From F1-60-MAGs149 sp037133755 (GTDB lineage Bacteria; Actinomycetota; Thermoleophilia; Gaiellales; F1-60-MAGs149), in NCBI GenBank assembly GCA_037133755.1, contig JBAXNN010000003.1:62001-126000 (forward strand): a stretch of DNA of 64,000 nt, in the 5' to 3' direction. Positions 54,419-62,896 of the stretch are shown here, in pieces. The notes under the pieces were generated by a model, which was not told the DNA's origin, did not search any database, and saw only the letters and a program-made list of their open reading frames with translations. A program made the position numbers and the translations under genes. The first letter of the stretch is position 1; each line of letters begins with the position of its first letter.

Positions 54419-56481
54419 GCGGTGGCCTCCCGGGTCAGGACGAGGTTGCCGGCGGCGTCGGCACAGCCGCTCCAGCCGGGCGGGATGACGGTGGTGGTGT
54501 CGGCGTGCAGCACGATCGCGGGGCCGGCGAACGCCTCGTCGAGCGGCAGCTTGGCACGCTCGAGGAACGGCGTCGCGTGCGCCGACAGCACGCCGTCGGG
54601 GCCGGGGAACTGGACGGGCTGCTCGGCAACGGTCGCCTCGGCGAGCGTGTCGCTCGTGACGGGCAGCGCGTCGACGGTGGGGCGGCGACCGATCGCGGTC
54701 ACGCGCGCGTTGACGATCTCGATCGGGTCGCCATGCGCCTTGCCGTACTCGCGGGTGTGCAGCTCGTGGAAGCCCGCCAGCGCGCTCTCGGCAAAGGGGC
54801 CGTCGGCAAGCGGCAGGCGCAACTCGTAGCCCTGGCCGACGTAGCGGCAGTCGAGCGCGCGCGTGACGACGATGTCCTCGTCGGCCACGCCATCCTCGTG
54901 CAACCACGAGCGCAACAGCCGCTCGATGTCCTCGAGCTCGCTGTTGACGCGCCCGGCATCAACCGCGCCCTCGACCATGAAGACGGTGCGCATCTGGTCG
55001 TACTTGAGGTCGCTGGTCAGTAGGCCATTGGCAGAGGTGATGCCCGGGTACGGCGGCACGAGGACTTCGGGCACGTTAAGCAGTTCGGCAACCTCGGCGG
55101 CGTGCAGCGGCCCGGCACCGCCGAAGGCGACGAGCGCGAAGTCGCGGGGGTCGTGGCCCTTCTCGATTGTGCGTGAGCGAATTGCGCGCGCCATGTTGGC
55201 GTTCGCAATCGTCAGGATGCCCTGTGCCGTAGCGGCCTCGTCCATGCCTAGCTCTGCGGCCAGCGGTGCGATTGCGGCCTGTGCTGCATCGCGGTCCAGG
55301 CGCATGCGGCCGCCGAGGAAGCGCTCTGCGTCGAGCCGGCCGAGCAGCAGGTGCGCATCGGAGATCGTGGGCTCGGTGCCGCCGTGGCCGTAACAGGCCG
55401 GGCCGGGGCGCGCCTTGGCACTGCGCGGGCCGACGCGGAAGGCGCCGCCCTCGTCCACGTAGGCCACGGAGCCGCCGCCGGCACCAATTGCGTGCACGTC
55501 GAGCATGGGCACCAGCAGCGGATAGCCACCCACCCACGTGTCGCGGGCCGAGGCCTCGGCGACGCCGTGCTCGGTGACGATGCCGATGTCGGCAGAGGTG
55601 CCGCCGACGTCAAACGTGATCAGGCGCTGGCGGCCGCTCAGCGCGCTCGTCCACTGGCCGCCGAGAATGCCCGCGGCGGGGCCGGAAAGCAGCAGCGTGA
55701 CGGGGCGCTCGGCCGCTGCGCGCACGCTGGCGACGCCGCCGCTCGACATCATCACGTGCAACTCGCCCGTGACACCGAGGTCGCGCAGCGCGCGGTCGAG
55801 GCGCTCGATGTAGTGCCCGGTCTTAGGGCCGATGAAGGCGTTCATCAGCGCAGTCGTGAAGCGCTCGAACTCGCGGAACTGCGGGACGATGTCGGCGCTC
55901 GCGGTGACGAACGCGTCGGGCATCACCTCACGCACGATCTCGGCTGCGCGGCGCTCGTGGGCGGGGTTGAGGTACGAGAACAGGAAGCAGATCGCGACGG
56001 CCTCAACACCCTCGGCCTTGAGCGCCTCAGCGGCGGCACGCACCTCGTTTTCGTCGAGCGGCACGAGCACCTCTCCCGACGGTGGCACGATGCGCTCGGT
56101 CACCACGTGGCGATGCGCGCGCTCGGCGAACGGCTGGGCCTGCCATGGGATGTCTTGCACGACTGAGTAATGCTGCGGGCGCTGGTGGCGACCGATATGC
56201 GCGACGTCGCGGAAGCCGCGAGTCGTGATCATGCCCACGCGCGCACCGTCGAACTCGAGCACGGCATTCGTGGCCACGGTCGTGCCGTGGAAGACGCCGG
56301 TCACGTCGGCTGGCTCGATGCCGCCGATCGCGCAGAGCTCGCGGATGCCGTTGACCATCGCCTCGTCCGGCGCGGCCGGCGTGGAGGGGACCTTGTGGAC
56401 GTGCACGCCGCCGGTCTCGGCGTCGAACAGCATCAGGTCGGTGAAGGTGCCGCCGATGTCGACGCCGATGACGCGCGTCAT
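54415..56481 (-). CDS. Hydantoinase/oxoprolinase family subunit A (HyuA-like), operon 2
   Basis: A 688-residue ATP-binding subunit: GVDIGGTFTDLMLFD, HGTTVATNAVLEFDGARVG, FDVGGTSADIGIV and GAGGGSVAYVDEGG. The same layout as the HyuA at 21921-23975 but only moderately similar. It overlaps the racemase gene upstream and HyuB downstream by four bases each. In this operon a racemase precedes it, as in hydantoin clusters where both enantiomers are used. Confidence 0.93.
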   Translation of the reverse strand: MTRVIGVDIGGTFTDLMLFDAETGGVHVHKVPSTPAAPDEAMVNGIRELCAIGGIEPADVTGVFHGTTVATNAVLEFDGARVGMITTRGFRDVAHIGRHQRPQHYSVVQDIPWQAQPFAERAHRHVVTERIVPPSGEVLVPLDENEVRAAAEALKAEGVEAVAICFLFSYLNPAHERRAAEIVREVMPDAFVTASADIVPQFREFERFTTALMNAFIGPKTGHYIERLDRALRDLGVTGELHVMMSSGGVASVRAAAERPVTLLLSGPAAGILGGQWTSALSGRQRLITFDVGGTSADIGIVTEHGVAEASARDTWVGGYPLLVPMLDVHAIGAGGGSVAYVDEGGAFRVGPRSAKARPGPACYGHGGTEPTISDAHLLLGRLDAERFLGGRMRLDRDAAQAAIAPLAAELGMDEAATAQGILTIANANMARAIRSRTIEKGHDPRDFALVAFGGAGPLHAAEVAELLNVPEVLVPPYPGITSANGLLTSDLKYDQMRTVFMVEGAVDAGRVNSELEDIERLLRSWLHEDGVADEDIVVTRALDCRYVGQGYELRLPLADGPFAESALAGFHELHTREYGKAHGDPIEIVNARVTAIGRRPTVDALPVTSDTLAEATVAEQPVQFPGPDGVLSAHATPFLERAKLPLDEAFAGPAIVLHADTTTVIPPGWSGCADAAGNLVLTREATA

Positions 56482-57236
56482 GCGCTGGCCTCCTGCTGGC
56501 GGGCGTAGGCAGCGATCAGCGTGCCGGGGCAGTTGACGAGTTCCTTCGGCTCGGGCGATAGAAACGCCTTCGTCTTCGATGTCGTGCGGCCGTACGTGTG
56601 CAGGCCCTCGAGCATCGTCACCGCGCAGCGGACGCCGTCAAGCACGGGCACGCCGAGCTCTTCCTGCATCGTGTCGTCGATCGGGCCGAGGCCCGCACAG
56701 CCGAGCAGGATTGCCTCGGCACCGTCCTCGTCAATCGCCTTACGGGCGTACTCGACGATCAGGCGCTTGGTGCGCTCGATGTCTTGCTCGATCTCGAGGA
56801 CACTCAGCGGCGTGCAGCGGATCGACGCGCACTTCTCCGAGAGACCGGCACGGTGGACCGCCTCGGCGATGAATGGCTCGACGCGGGGGATTACGGTGAC
56901 AATCGACCAGCGGTGCGCGATCAGGCAGGCCGTATGCATTGCGGCCTCGGCGATGCCGATGACGGGCACGTCGCTCATTTCGCGGCACGCATAGAGCCCA
57001 GGGTCGCCGAAGCACGCGATCACGTAGCCGTCGTACTCGCCCTGCGTGCGCGCCACGGTCTCGAGCGTGTGGTACGCGGCGATTGTCTCGTCGGCAAAGC
57101 CCTCAATCGAGCGCGGACCACCGGCAGGGCTGGTGCAGTCGATCTCCGTCGTGGGAGCGGCAACGGAGCGCGCGGCGTGGCCGATCTCATCGGTCATCGC
57201 CTGCGTGGTGTTGGGATTGATCACGAGCACGCGCAT
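56478..57236 (-). CDS. Asp/Glu/hydantoin racemase family protein
   Basis: A 252-residue two-cysteine racemase-type enzyme. The paired catalytic Cys are in IACFGDPGLYACRE and ILLGCAGLGP. VLVINPNTTQAMTDEIG at the start is typical of hydantoin and allantoin racemases; maleate isomerase and arylmalonate decarboxylase share the fold. ATG at 57236 overlaps the cupin stop by one base. With HyuAB next door, racemisation of the ring substrate is the simplest role. Confidence 0.92.
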   Translation of the reverse strand: MRVLVINPNTTQAMTDEIGHAARSVAAPTTEIDCTSPAGGPRSIEGFADETIAAYHTLETVARTQGEYDGYVIACFGDPGLYACREMSDVPVIGIAEAAMHTACLIAHRWSIVTVIPRVEPFIAEAVHRAGLSEKCASIRCTPLSVLEIEQDIERTKRLIVEYARKAIDEDGAEAILLGCAGLGPIDDTMQEELGVPVLDGVRCAVTMLEGLHTYGRTTSKTKAFLSPEPKELVNCPGTLIAAYARQQEASA

Positions 57237-57595
57237 CAGAGCCCGAACCTCCTTACGGCGCTGTCGCCGCCGTCGAACTGGATCAACGTGCACTCCTCGA
57301 GGCACTCGGCGTCGTGGTCGGGTGGCAGCACGAAGGCCTGCCCGCCCTCGACGAGCACCTCGGTGCCATCGTCCCACCAGACGCGCAGGCGCCCGGCCAC
57401 GCAGTACCCGACGTGGGTATCGCCGCATGGCTCTGGCCCGAAGTCGCGGCTGTGCAGCCAGCCCGTCGGGTAGACGGCACGGATCGCCGGCGTGTCGCCG
57501 ATCAGGATCACGTCCTTGGCGACGCCGGCGACCTCGAGCGATTGCTCGGCGTCGTCGAACGATCGTGCCAGTGCTGCAGACGGGCCGAGGCTCAT
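57236..57595 (-). CDS. Small cupin-fold protein
   Basis: A 119-residue single-domain cupin: GDTHVGYCVAGRLRVWWDDGTEVLVEGGQAFVLPPDHDAE. The classical His-X-His of motif 1 is reduced to one His, so metal binding is uncertain; it may sense or isomerise a ligand. It is embedded in the operon with a four-base overlap upstream (creatininase-family gene) and one base downstream (racemase), arguing for a function in the pathway. Confidence 0.8.
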   Translation of the reverse strand: MSLGPSAALARSFDDAEQSLEVAGVAKDVILIGDTPAIRAVYPTGWLHSRDFGPEPCGDTHVGYCVAGRLRVWWDDGTEVLVEGGQAFVLPPDHDAECLEECTLIQFDGGDSAVRRFGL

Positions 57596-58401
57596 GCGGG
57601 CGGAGCGGTCTCCGACATGTCGCGCACCACGGTTACGAGGCGCGGGACGAAGGCATCGATGATGCGCTGTCCCAACTCCGGCGTGGCGCGGCGAGCGTCG
57701 CCGACGACACCGGACTCGGTGATGTCGCGCAGCATGTCCATCGGTACGGTCACGCCCGGGCCCTTGGCCACGAGGCTGTACTTGCCGAGCGACGACCACG
57801 TGTGGCCGGCCTCCTTGACCGCGTCGCCGCGATCCCAGGCCTCGATCGTTGCCTCGTCCATCAGCACGCGCTGGCCAACAGCGAGCGCGATCGACGTCTC
57901 GGCCTCCTCGGCGTGGATGCCGGGGCCCTCGACCGTGGAGACGACATCGCCGGCGAGCTCCCACCACTGCGCGAGGAACACGCGGCGGCCGGTCTGCTCG
58001 AGGTAGTAGTTGACCGCGACGGTCAGCGCCGCGACGTTGCCGCCGTGGCCGTTGAGCGCGATCACGTTGCGGATGCCGTGGTGATGCAGCGACTCCACGA
58101 CCTCCTTGAAGACCTCAAGGAACGTCGGCGTGGACAGGCGCATTGAGCCGGGGAACTGCATGTGGTACCAGGACAACGTCACGTTGAGCGTGGGGGCGAC
58201 CAGCACGCTCAGACCATCGGACTCGGCCTCGGCGGCCACGCGCTCAGCGAGGCTGCGGGCGATGATGCAGTCCGTGTCGAGCGGCATGTGCGGGCCGTGC
58301 TGCTCGGTCGTGCCGATCGGGAGGATGACGGCGTCAACGCCGGCCTCGAGCCGCGCCTCGACCTCCTTCCACGTCATGCGCTCCATAAAGTGCTCGGTCA
58401 T
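57592..58401 (-). CDS. Creatininase-family amidohydrolase
   Basis: A 269-residue metal hydrolase. ILPIGTTEQHGPHMPLDTD supplies Glu, His and Asp ligands; ALNGHGGN and IHAEEAETS are the other two family motifs. Members hydrolyse creatinine, formamidopyrimidines or other cyclic or formyl amides. The start at 58401 overlaps the cyclase stop by one base and the cupin start by four bases downstream. Confidence 0.92.
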   Translation of the reverse strand: MTEHFMERMTWKEVEARLEAGVDAVILPIGTTEQHGPHMPLDTDCIIARSLAERVAAEAESDGLSVLVAPTLNVTLSWYHMQFPGSMRLSTPTFLEVFKEVVESLHHHGIRNVIALNGHGGNVAALTVAVNYYLEQTGRRVFLAQWWELAGDVVSTVEGPGIHAEEAETSIALAVGQRVLMDEATIEAWDRGDAVKEAGHTWSSLGKYSLVAKGPGVTVPMDMLRDITESGVVGDARRATPELGQRIIDAFVPRLVTVVRDMSETAPPA

Positions 58402-59096
58402 CACGCCACCTCCGCAATCGCGCGGCACGGCGAACCCGTACCACCAACCCATTTGAGTGGGAACCCGTAGAACTGGAACTCACCCTTGCCGACCAGCTGC
58501 TCGAGATTGCACAGCCACTCGTAGTGCACCATCCCGCGATCGCGGCAGACGCGGTGCGACGGGAAGCCCTTCGTGCCGGCCTTGTCGGTCGACGGACCCT
58601 CGACGCCGTGCACCAGCGAGCCGTGGTCGGCGAGCCAGTGCGTCGCGGCGGCGGTCAGGCCGGGGTTCGACGTGCACGCCGACTTCTCCGGCCAGTGGCG
58701 GTTGTGCAGGCCGGTGTTCAGCAGCACGATCTGGCCGTTGATCTCCACGCCGGCCTTCTCTGCCGCGGCCTCGAGGTCGGCCACGTCGATGTCGCCGAGG
58801 TCGGGAATGTGCGTCAGGTCGAGGCAGACGGCGGTGCCGCGAAACCACTCGAGCGGGCAGTTGTCGATCGTGTCGCCGTTCGGCCCGAAGTGGATCGGCG
58901 CATCGACATGCGTGCCGACATGCTCGAGCATCGAGATGTAGTTGACCGCGTACGTGAAGGGATCGCCCTCCTCGCCGAGTCCGGCGGCCTTCGCCTGCTC
59001 GTGGTTGACGTACGGGAGGATGATCGGCGAGGGAAAGAGGGCATGCGCGGGCATGCCGTTCTCGATGCCGACGGACAGGTCGATGAGGGTGCCCAC
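58401..59096 (-). CDS. Cyclase-family hydrolase (kynurenine formamidase/isatin hydrolase-like)
   Basis: A 231-residue PF04199-type metal hydrolase. LEHVGTHVDAPIHFGPNG contains the H-X-G-T-H-X-D-X-P-X-H signature. Relatives hydrolyse N-formylkynurenine, isatin or other cyclic amides. DLSVGIENGMPAHALFPSP is the usual N-terminus. It lies 16 bases downstream of the amidase. Its substrate probably resembles that of its neighbours, an N-heterocycle or formyl amide. Confidence 0.92.
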   Translation of the reverse strand: MGTLIDLSVGIENGMPAHALFPSPIILPYVNHEQAKAAGLGEEGDPFTYAVNYISMLEHVGTHVDAPIHFGPNGDTIDNCPLEWFRGTAVCLDLTHIPDLGDIDVADLEAAAEKAGVEINGQIVLLNTGLHNRHWPEKSACTSNPGLTAAATHWLADHGSLVHGVEGPSTDKAGTKGFPSHRVCRDRGMVHYEWLCNLEQLVGKGEFQFYGFPLKWVGGTGSPCRAIAEVA

Positions 59097-59112
59097 TTCA
59101 GTCTCCTTCTGG

Positions 59113-60357
59113 TCAGGCCGTAACGGCCCGACCCTCCATGGTCTGCTCCCACGCCAGCGCGGCGGCGAGCACGGTCGTGTCGTCTCGGCCCGAGATCATC
59201 AGGCCGTCGCGCGTCGTGCAGGACGGCCAGCCGAGGTGGTTGAACGCGCGCGTGTACGGCGTCATCTGCAGGCGCAGCTCGAACGTCTCCGGCACGTCGA
59301 CCGGTGCGAGATCGCACGGGATCGTCGGGTTGATCAGGATGTCGTGCGAGAGCTCGAGTTCGCAGACGCGCTCGTATTCCTCGAGGTCGCGGCACGCCTG
59401 CAGGTACTGCATGGCGGTGACATTGCGGCCCAGCGTCAGCTTCGCCTGCAGGTCGGGCGAGTACTCGTCCCAGCTCTCGGCGATGAAGTCGCGGTGCGTG
59501 TCGGCGGCCTCGCCGGCGAACAGCGGGAAGAGCGCGCTGTAGTCGGGCAGGACGGCCTCCTCGACGTGGGCGCCGAGCGCGGCCATCTTGTCGGCTGCCG
59601 GGGTCGGGTGCAGGACGCCGACGCGCAGGCCGGCGAGCTTCGGCGTGGGGCATTCCAGCACGCCCAGCACCTCGAGCGCCAGCGCGCACTCCTCCATCGT
59701 GCGCGCCATCGGACCGGGATGATCCATCGACTCGATCAGCGGGAAGCAGCCGTCGGCGGGGATCAGACCCCACGAGCCCTTGTAGCCGGACACGCCGCAG
59801 GCGGCCGCCGGAATGCGGATCGAGCCACCCGTGTCGGTGCCGAGGGTGATGGCGAAGAGTCCGGCGGCCAGGCCCGCCGCCGAGCCGCCCGACGACCCGC
59901 CAGCGATCTTGCCGGGGTGGCGCGGGTTCTGGGCAAAGCCGTAGTGGACGTTCTGCGTCGTGACGCCCCAGGCGAACTCGCTCAGGTTCGTCTTGCCGAG
60001 GATGATCGCGCCCGCATCGACCAGGCGCTGCACGCTCGATGCCGTCGAGGTGGGCACGTTGTCGCGCAGCTGCGCCGAGCCGGCGGTGGTGCGAATGCCC
60101 GCGGTGTCGAAGAGGTCCTTCGGCGCAAACGGCACGCCGGCCAGCGCGCCAGTGCGGCGATGCTCGGGCAGGTTGCGCGCATCGGCGAGCGCCTGCTCGG
60201 CTGCGACGGTGATGAACGCGTTCAGGTCCGAGCGCTCCTCGATGCGGTCGAGATGGTGCTGCGTGACCTCCTCGGCCGAGACGTCGCCGTTTTGGACGGC
60301 GGCCGCGATCTCAAAGCAGCTCCAGTCGTGCAGGGGTGCGTCGGGCAGGTCGCTCAC
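59113..60357 (-). CDS. Amidase signature family enzyme
   Basis: A 414-residue amidase with the Ser-cisSer-Lys triad: Lys in PFAPKDLFDTAG, cis-Ser in GKIAGGSSGGSAAGLA and nucleophile Ser in TDTGGSIRIPAAACG. Slightly short for the family. It is not part of a GatCAB complex here (no GatB or GatC gene). The start is GTG overlapping the EamA stop (GTGA, 60354-60357). Released ammonia and acid would be further degraded by the neighbours. Confidence 0.92.
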   Translation of the reverse strand: MSDLPDAPLHDWSCFEIAAAVQNGDVSAEEVTQHHLDRIEERSDLNAFITVAAEQALADARNLPEHRRTGALAGVPFAPKDLFDTAGIRTTAGSAQLRDNVPTSTASSVQRLVDAGAIILGKTNLSEFAWGVTTQNVHYGFAQNPRHPGKIAGGSSGGSAAGLAAGLFAITLGTDTGGSIRIPAAACGVSGYKGSWGLIPADGCFPLIESMDHPGPMARTMEECALALEVLGVLECPTPKLAGLRVGVLHPTPAADKMAALGAHVEEAVLPDYSALFPLFAGEAADTHRDFIAESWDEYSPDLQAKLTLGRNVTAMQYLQACRDLEEYERVCELELSHDILINPTIPCDLAPVDVPETFELRLQMTPYTRAFNHLGWPSCTTRDGLMISGRDDTTVLAAALAWEQTMEGRAVTA

Positions 60358-61304
60358 GTGATGTGCTCCTCGATGTCGCCGCTCGGGACGGGGATGTCCT
60401 CCGCGCGGGGGTGGTTGACGATGGCCACGCCGATGATGGCAATCGCCATGCCGATCAGCGTCAGGGTGCCGGGGATGTTGCCGCGGGCGATCTCGATCAC
60501 GGCGGCCACCACCGGTGGCAGGAACGACCACGCCATCACGCGACCGGAGGTCCAGCGCGACAGCGCGATGAAGAAGAACGCGAAGGCAATCAGCTGCGAG
60601 CCAATGCCGAGAAACGCGAGGCACGCCCACAGCGTGGGGGCAGACCAGTCGGTGGCGCCGGGATCGCCGACCAAGAACACGGCCGGAATCGTCAGCACCG
60701 CGCCGCAGATGAACTGCGCGGTCGTGAAGCCCCACACCTCGGTCTCGACCTCGTTGACGCTCATCCAGCGCACGAGCACGCTGGCGGTGGCGTGGCCGAT
60801 GGCGCCCACCAAGACGGCGGCGATGCCAAAGGCGAACTCGGCACCCGAGCCGACGCTGCCCGGGTCGGACAAGACGATCACGACGACGCCGACGAAGCCC
60901 ACGGCAAGCCCGAGGCCGCGGAGGAACTTGACCTTCTCCTGCAGGGCGACGCGCGCCATCAGCACGGCAAAGAACGGTGCCGAATTGATCAGCACCGCCG
61001 TCACCGCGGGGCCGGCGGTCTCTGCGCCGATGCCAAGGCCGGTCAGCGCGAGGGTCGTAGCGCCGAGACCGACGATGCCGGCGTACACCCAGACTCGAGG
61101 CGAGCGGGGAAGGCGCCCGCCGATCAGCGGCAGGAGCGGCAGCAGAATCACGGCGGCAATCAGTGGCCGTGAGATCGCGGTGATGCCCACCGAGGTGTAA
61201 TCGAGCGCCACGTCGGTGACGTTGAAGGCTGCGCCCCAGAAGAAGACGGTGACCAGAAGCAGTGCCGGCACGGGCACGCGCGAGAGCAGGGAGGTGTCGT
61301 TCAT
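60354..61304 (-). CDS. EamA/DMT-family transporter, tandem copy 1
   Basis: A 316-residue ten-TM carrier with two EamA repeats. PVPALLLVTVFFWGAAFNVTD and SGRVMAWSFLPPVVAAVIEIARGNIPG are nearly the same as in the next gene, marking a tandem duplication. ATG at 61304 chosen by alignment with the paralogue. A His-free acidic tail differs between the copies. Probably transports the amide or an amino-acid product. Confidence 0.9.
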   Translation of the reverse strand: MNDTSLLSRVPVPALLLVTVFFWGAAFNVTDVALDYTSVGITAISRPLIAAVILLPLLPLIGGRLPRSPRVWVYAGIVGLGATTLALTGLGIGAETAGPAVTAVLINSAPFFAVLMARVALQEKVKFLRGLGLAVGFVGVVVIVLSDPGSVGSGAEFAFGIAAVLVGAIGHATASVLVRWMSVNEVETEVWGFTTAQFICGAVLTIPAVFLVGDPGATDWSAPTLWACLAFLGIGSQLIAFAFFFIALSRWTSGRVMAWSFLPPVVAAVIEIARGNIPGTLTLIGMAIAIIGVAIVNHPRAEDIPVPSGDIEEHIT

Positions 61305-61364
61305 GCCATCTGCCCGCTTGGTGTCGCCGCGACGCAGAACCACATCACGCGCTGAACTCCTGGC

Positions 61365-62336
61365 TCACTCGGGGTGCTCCACGGCGTATTCCGCATCCGG
61401 GTCGATGGTCGCCACGGGATGGTCGTCCGCGCTCTCGGCCTTGGGGTGGTTGACGATCGCCACACCGACGATCGCGACGGCCATGCCGAGCAGCGTGACG
61501 GCGCCCGGGATGTTGCCGCGCAGAATCTCGATCACGCCGGCGACGACGGGAGGCAGGAAGCTCCACGCCATCACGCGACCCGAGGGCCAGCGGGCGAGCG
61601 CCACGAAGAAGCAGACGTACGCGATCAGCTGCGGCCCGAGGGCGAGGAAGCCGATCGAGGCCCAGAAGCCGGGGGCGCTCCACTGCGTGGTACTGGGATC
61701 GCCAGACAGGAGCGCGAAGGGGATCAGCAGGACCGAGCCGCAGAGGAACTGGGCGAAGGTGAAGCCCCAGAGGTCGGCCTCGATCTCCTTGACGTTCATG
61801 TAGCGCACGACGACGCTCGCGATGGCGTAGCCGACGGCGCCGATCATGACCGCGACGACACCGAAGACGAACTGGCCACCTGAACCGGTTTCGGTGGGGT
61901 TCGACAACACGATGATCACGACGCCGGCAAAGCCCACGACGAGTCCGATGGCGCGCAGCAGCTTGATGCGCTCATTGAGCGAGATACGCGCGAACAGGAC
62001 AGCGAAGAACGGCGCGGTGTTGAGGAGTACCGACGCGATGGCGGGGCCCGCGTACTGCGTGCCCAGGCCCAGACCCGCGAGCGAGAGCGTGGTGGACCCT
62101 GCGCCGACGATGAGGGCAAAGAGCCAGACCGTGCGCGAGCGCGGGAACTTGCCGCCGAGAATGGGCATCAGGGCCAGCAGGAGCACCGTTGCGATGCCCG
62201 CGCGCAGGAACGTGATGATCCCGGCCGGTGCGTAGTCGAAGGCGACGTCGGTCGCATTGAATGCGGCGCCCCAGAAGAACATGGTGATGCCGAGCAGGAG
62301 CGGCACCGGGATGCGTCCCATGAACGAACTGGTCAT
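61365..62336 (-). CDS. EamA/DMT-family transporter, tandem copy 2
   Basis: A 323-residue paralogue of the downstream EamA carrier: PVPLLLGITMFFWGAAFNATD and SGRVMAWSFLPPVVAGVIEILRGNIPG. Ten transmembrane segments and an acidic C-terminal tail. It is the first gene of the minus-strand amide operon, behind a GGAGGGGAC ribosome-binding site. Two diverged copies may export and import different compounds or form a pair. Confidence 0.9.
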   Translation of the reverse strand: MTSSFMGRIPVPLLLGITMFFWGAAFNATDVAFDYAPAGIITFLRAGIATVLLLALMPILGGKFPRSRTVWLFALIVGAGSTTLSLAGLGLGTQYAGPAIASVLLNTAPFFAVLFARISLNERIKLLRAIGLVVGFAGVVIIVLSNPTETGSGGQFVFGVVAVMIGAVGYAIASVVVRYMNVKEIEADLWGFTFAQFLCGSVLLIPFALLSGDPSTTQWSAPGFWASIGFLALGPQLIAYVCFFVALARWPSGRVMAWSFLPPVVAGVIEILRGNIPGAVTLLGMAVAIVGVAIVNHPKAESADDHPVATIDPDAEYAVEHPE

Positions 62337-62438
62337 GTCCCCTCCTCAAGGGTGCGGCCGGTGGGGGAACCGGGCGCGGTGCGGGTCGACGCGAACGGTG
62401 ACAGAGGCGCCACCGCTCGAGTCGGCCCGTTTCGTGCG

Positions 62439-62825
62439 CTAGACGAGCGGGCTGGTGCCGGCCATCCAGATGATCACGCGCTGGAACTTCCCGTCCTCGT
62501 TGAAGTCGAAGAAGTTGCAGTTGTGCATGTCGTTCTTGGTGCCGTCGAGCAGCTCGCCGATGTAGCCCTGCTCCGTGGCGACCTTGCCCTTGCCGACCTC
62601 GACCACGACGTTGCGCATCTCGTGCTTGATGAACACCGAGTTGGCGGTGAAGTCCGTGAACATGCGACGGATCTCGTCCTTGCCGGTGTGCGTGATGTTC
62701 GCCGTCTGGATCGTCAGCGTGGCGTCGTCGGCGAAGTGCGCGACGATCGCCTCGACGTCCTGTGCGTCAACCGCGTCGAAGTAGCTGTGCGGCGCCTTGT
62801 GCAGCGCGTCGTAATCCCATGCCAT
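62439..62825 (-). CDS. NTF2-like (SnoaL-type) protein
   Basis: A 128-residue single-domain NTF2-like cone fold. YFDAVDAQDVEAIVAHFADDATLTIQTANITHTGKDEIRRMF is the family pattern. It may be an enzyme (isomerase or hydrolase) or a ligand-binding protein. ATG at 62825 with GAGGAGAAACAC upstream. It lies about 100 bases before the EamA pair in the same direction and could be co-transcribed. Confidence 0.85.
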   Translation of the reverse strand: MAWDYDALHKAPHSYFDAVDAQDVEAIVAHFADDATLTIQTANITHTGKDEIRRMFTDFTANSVFIKHEMRNVVVEVGKGKVATEQGYIGELLDGTKNDMHNCNFFDFNEDGKFQRVIIWMAGTSPLV

Positions 62826-62896
62826 GTGTTTCTCCTCTGTGAGATCCCCGTGGGCCAAATCGACCCGTGGCGGCATCCTAGGCGAGTAACCGCCGC

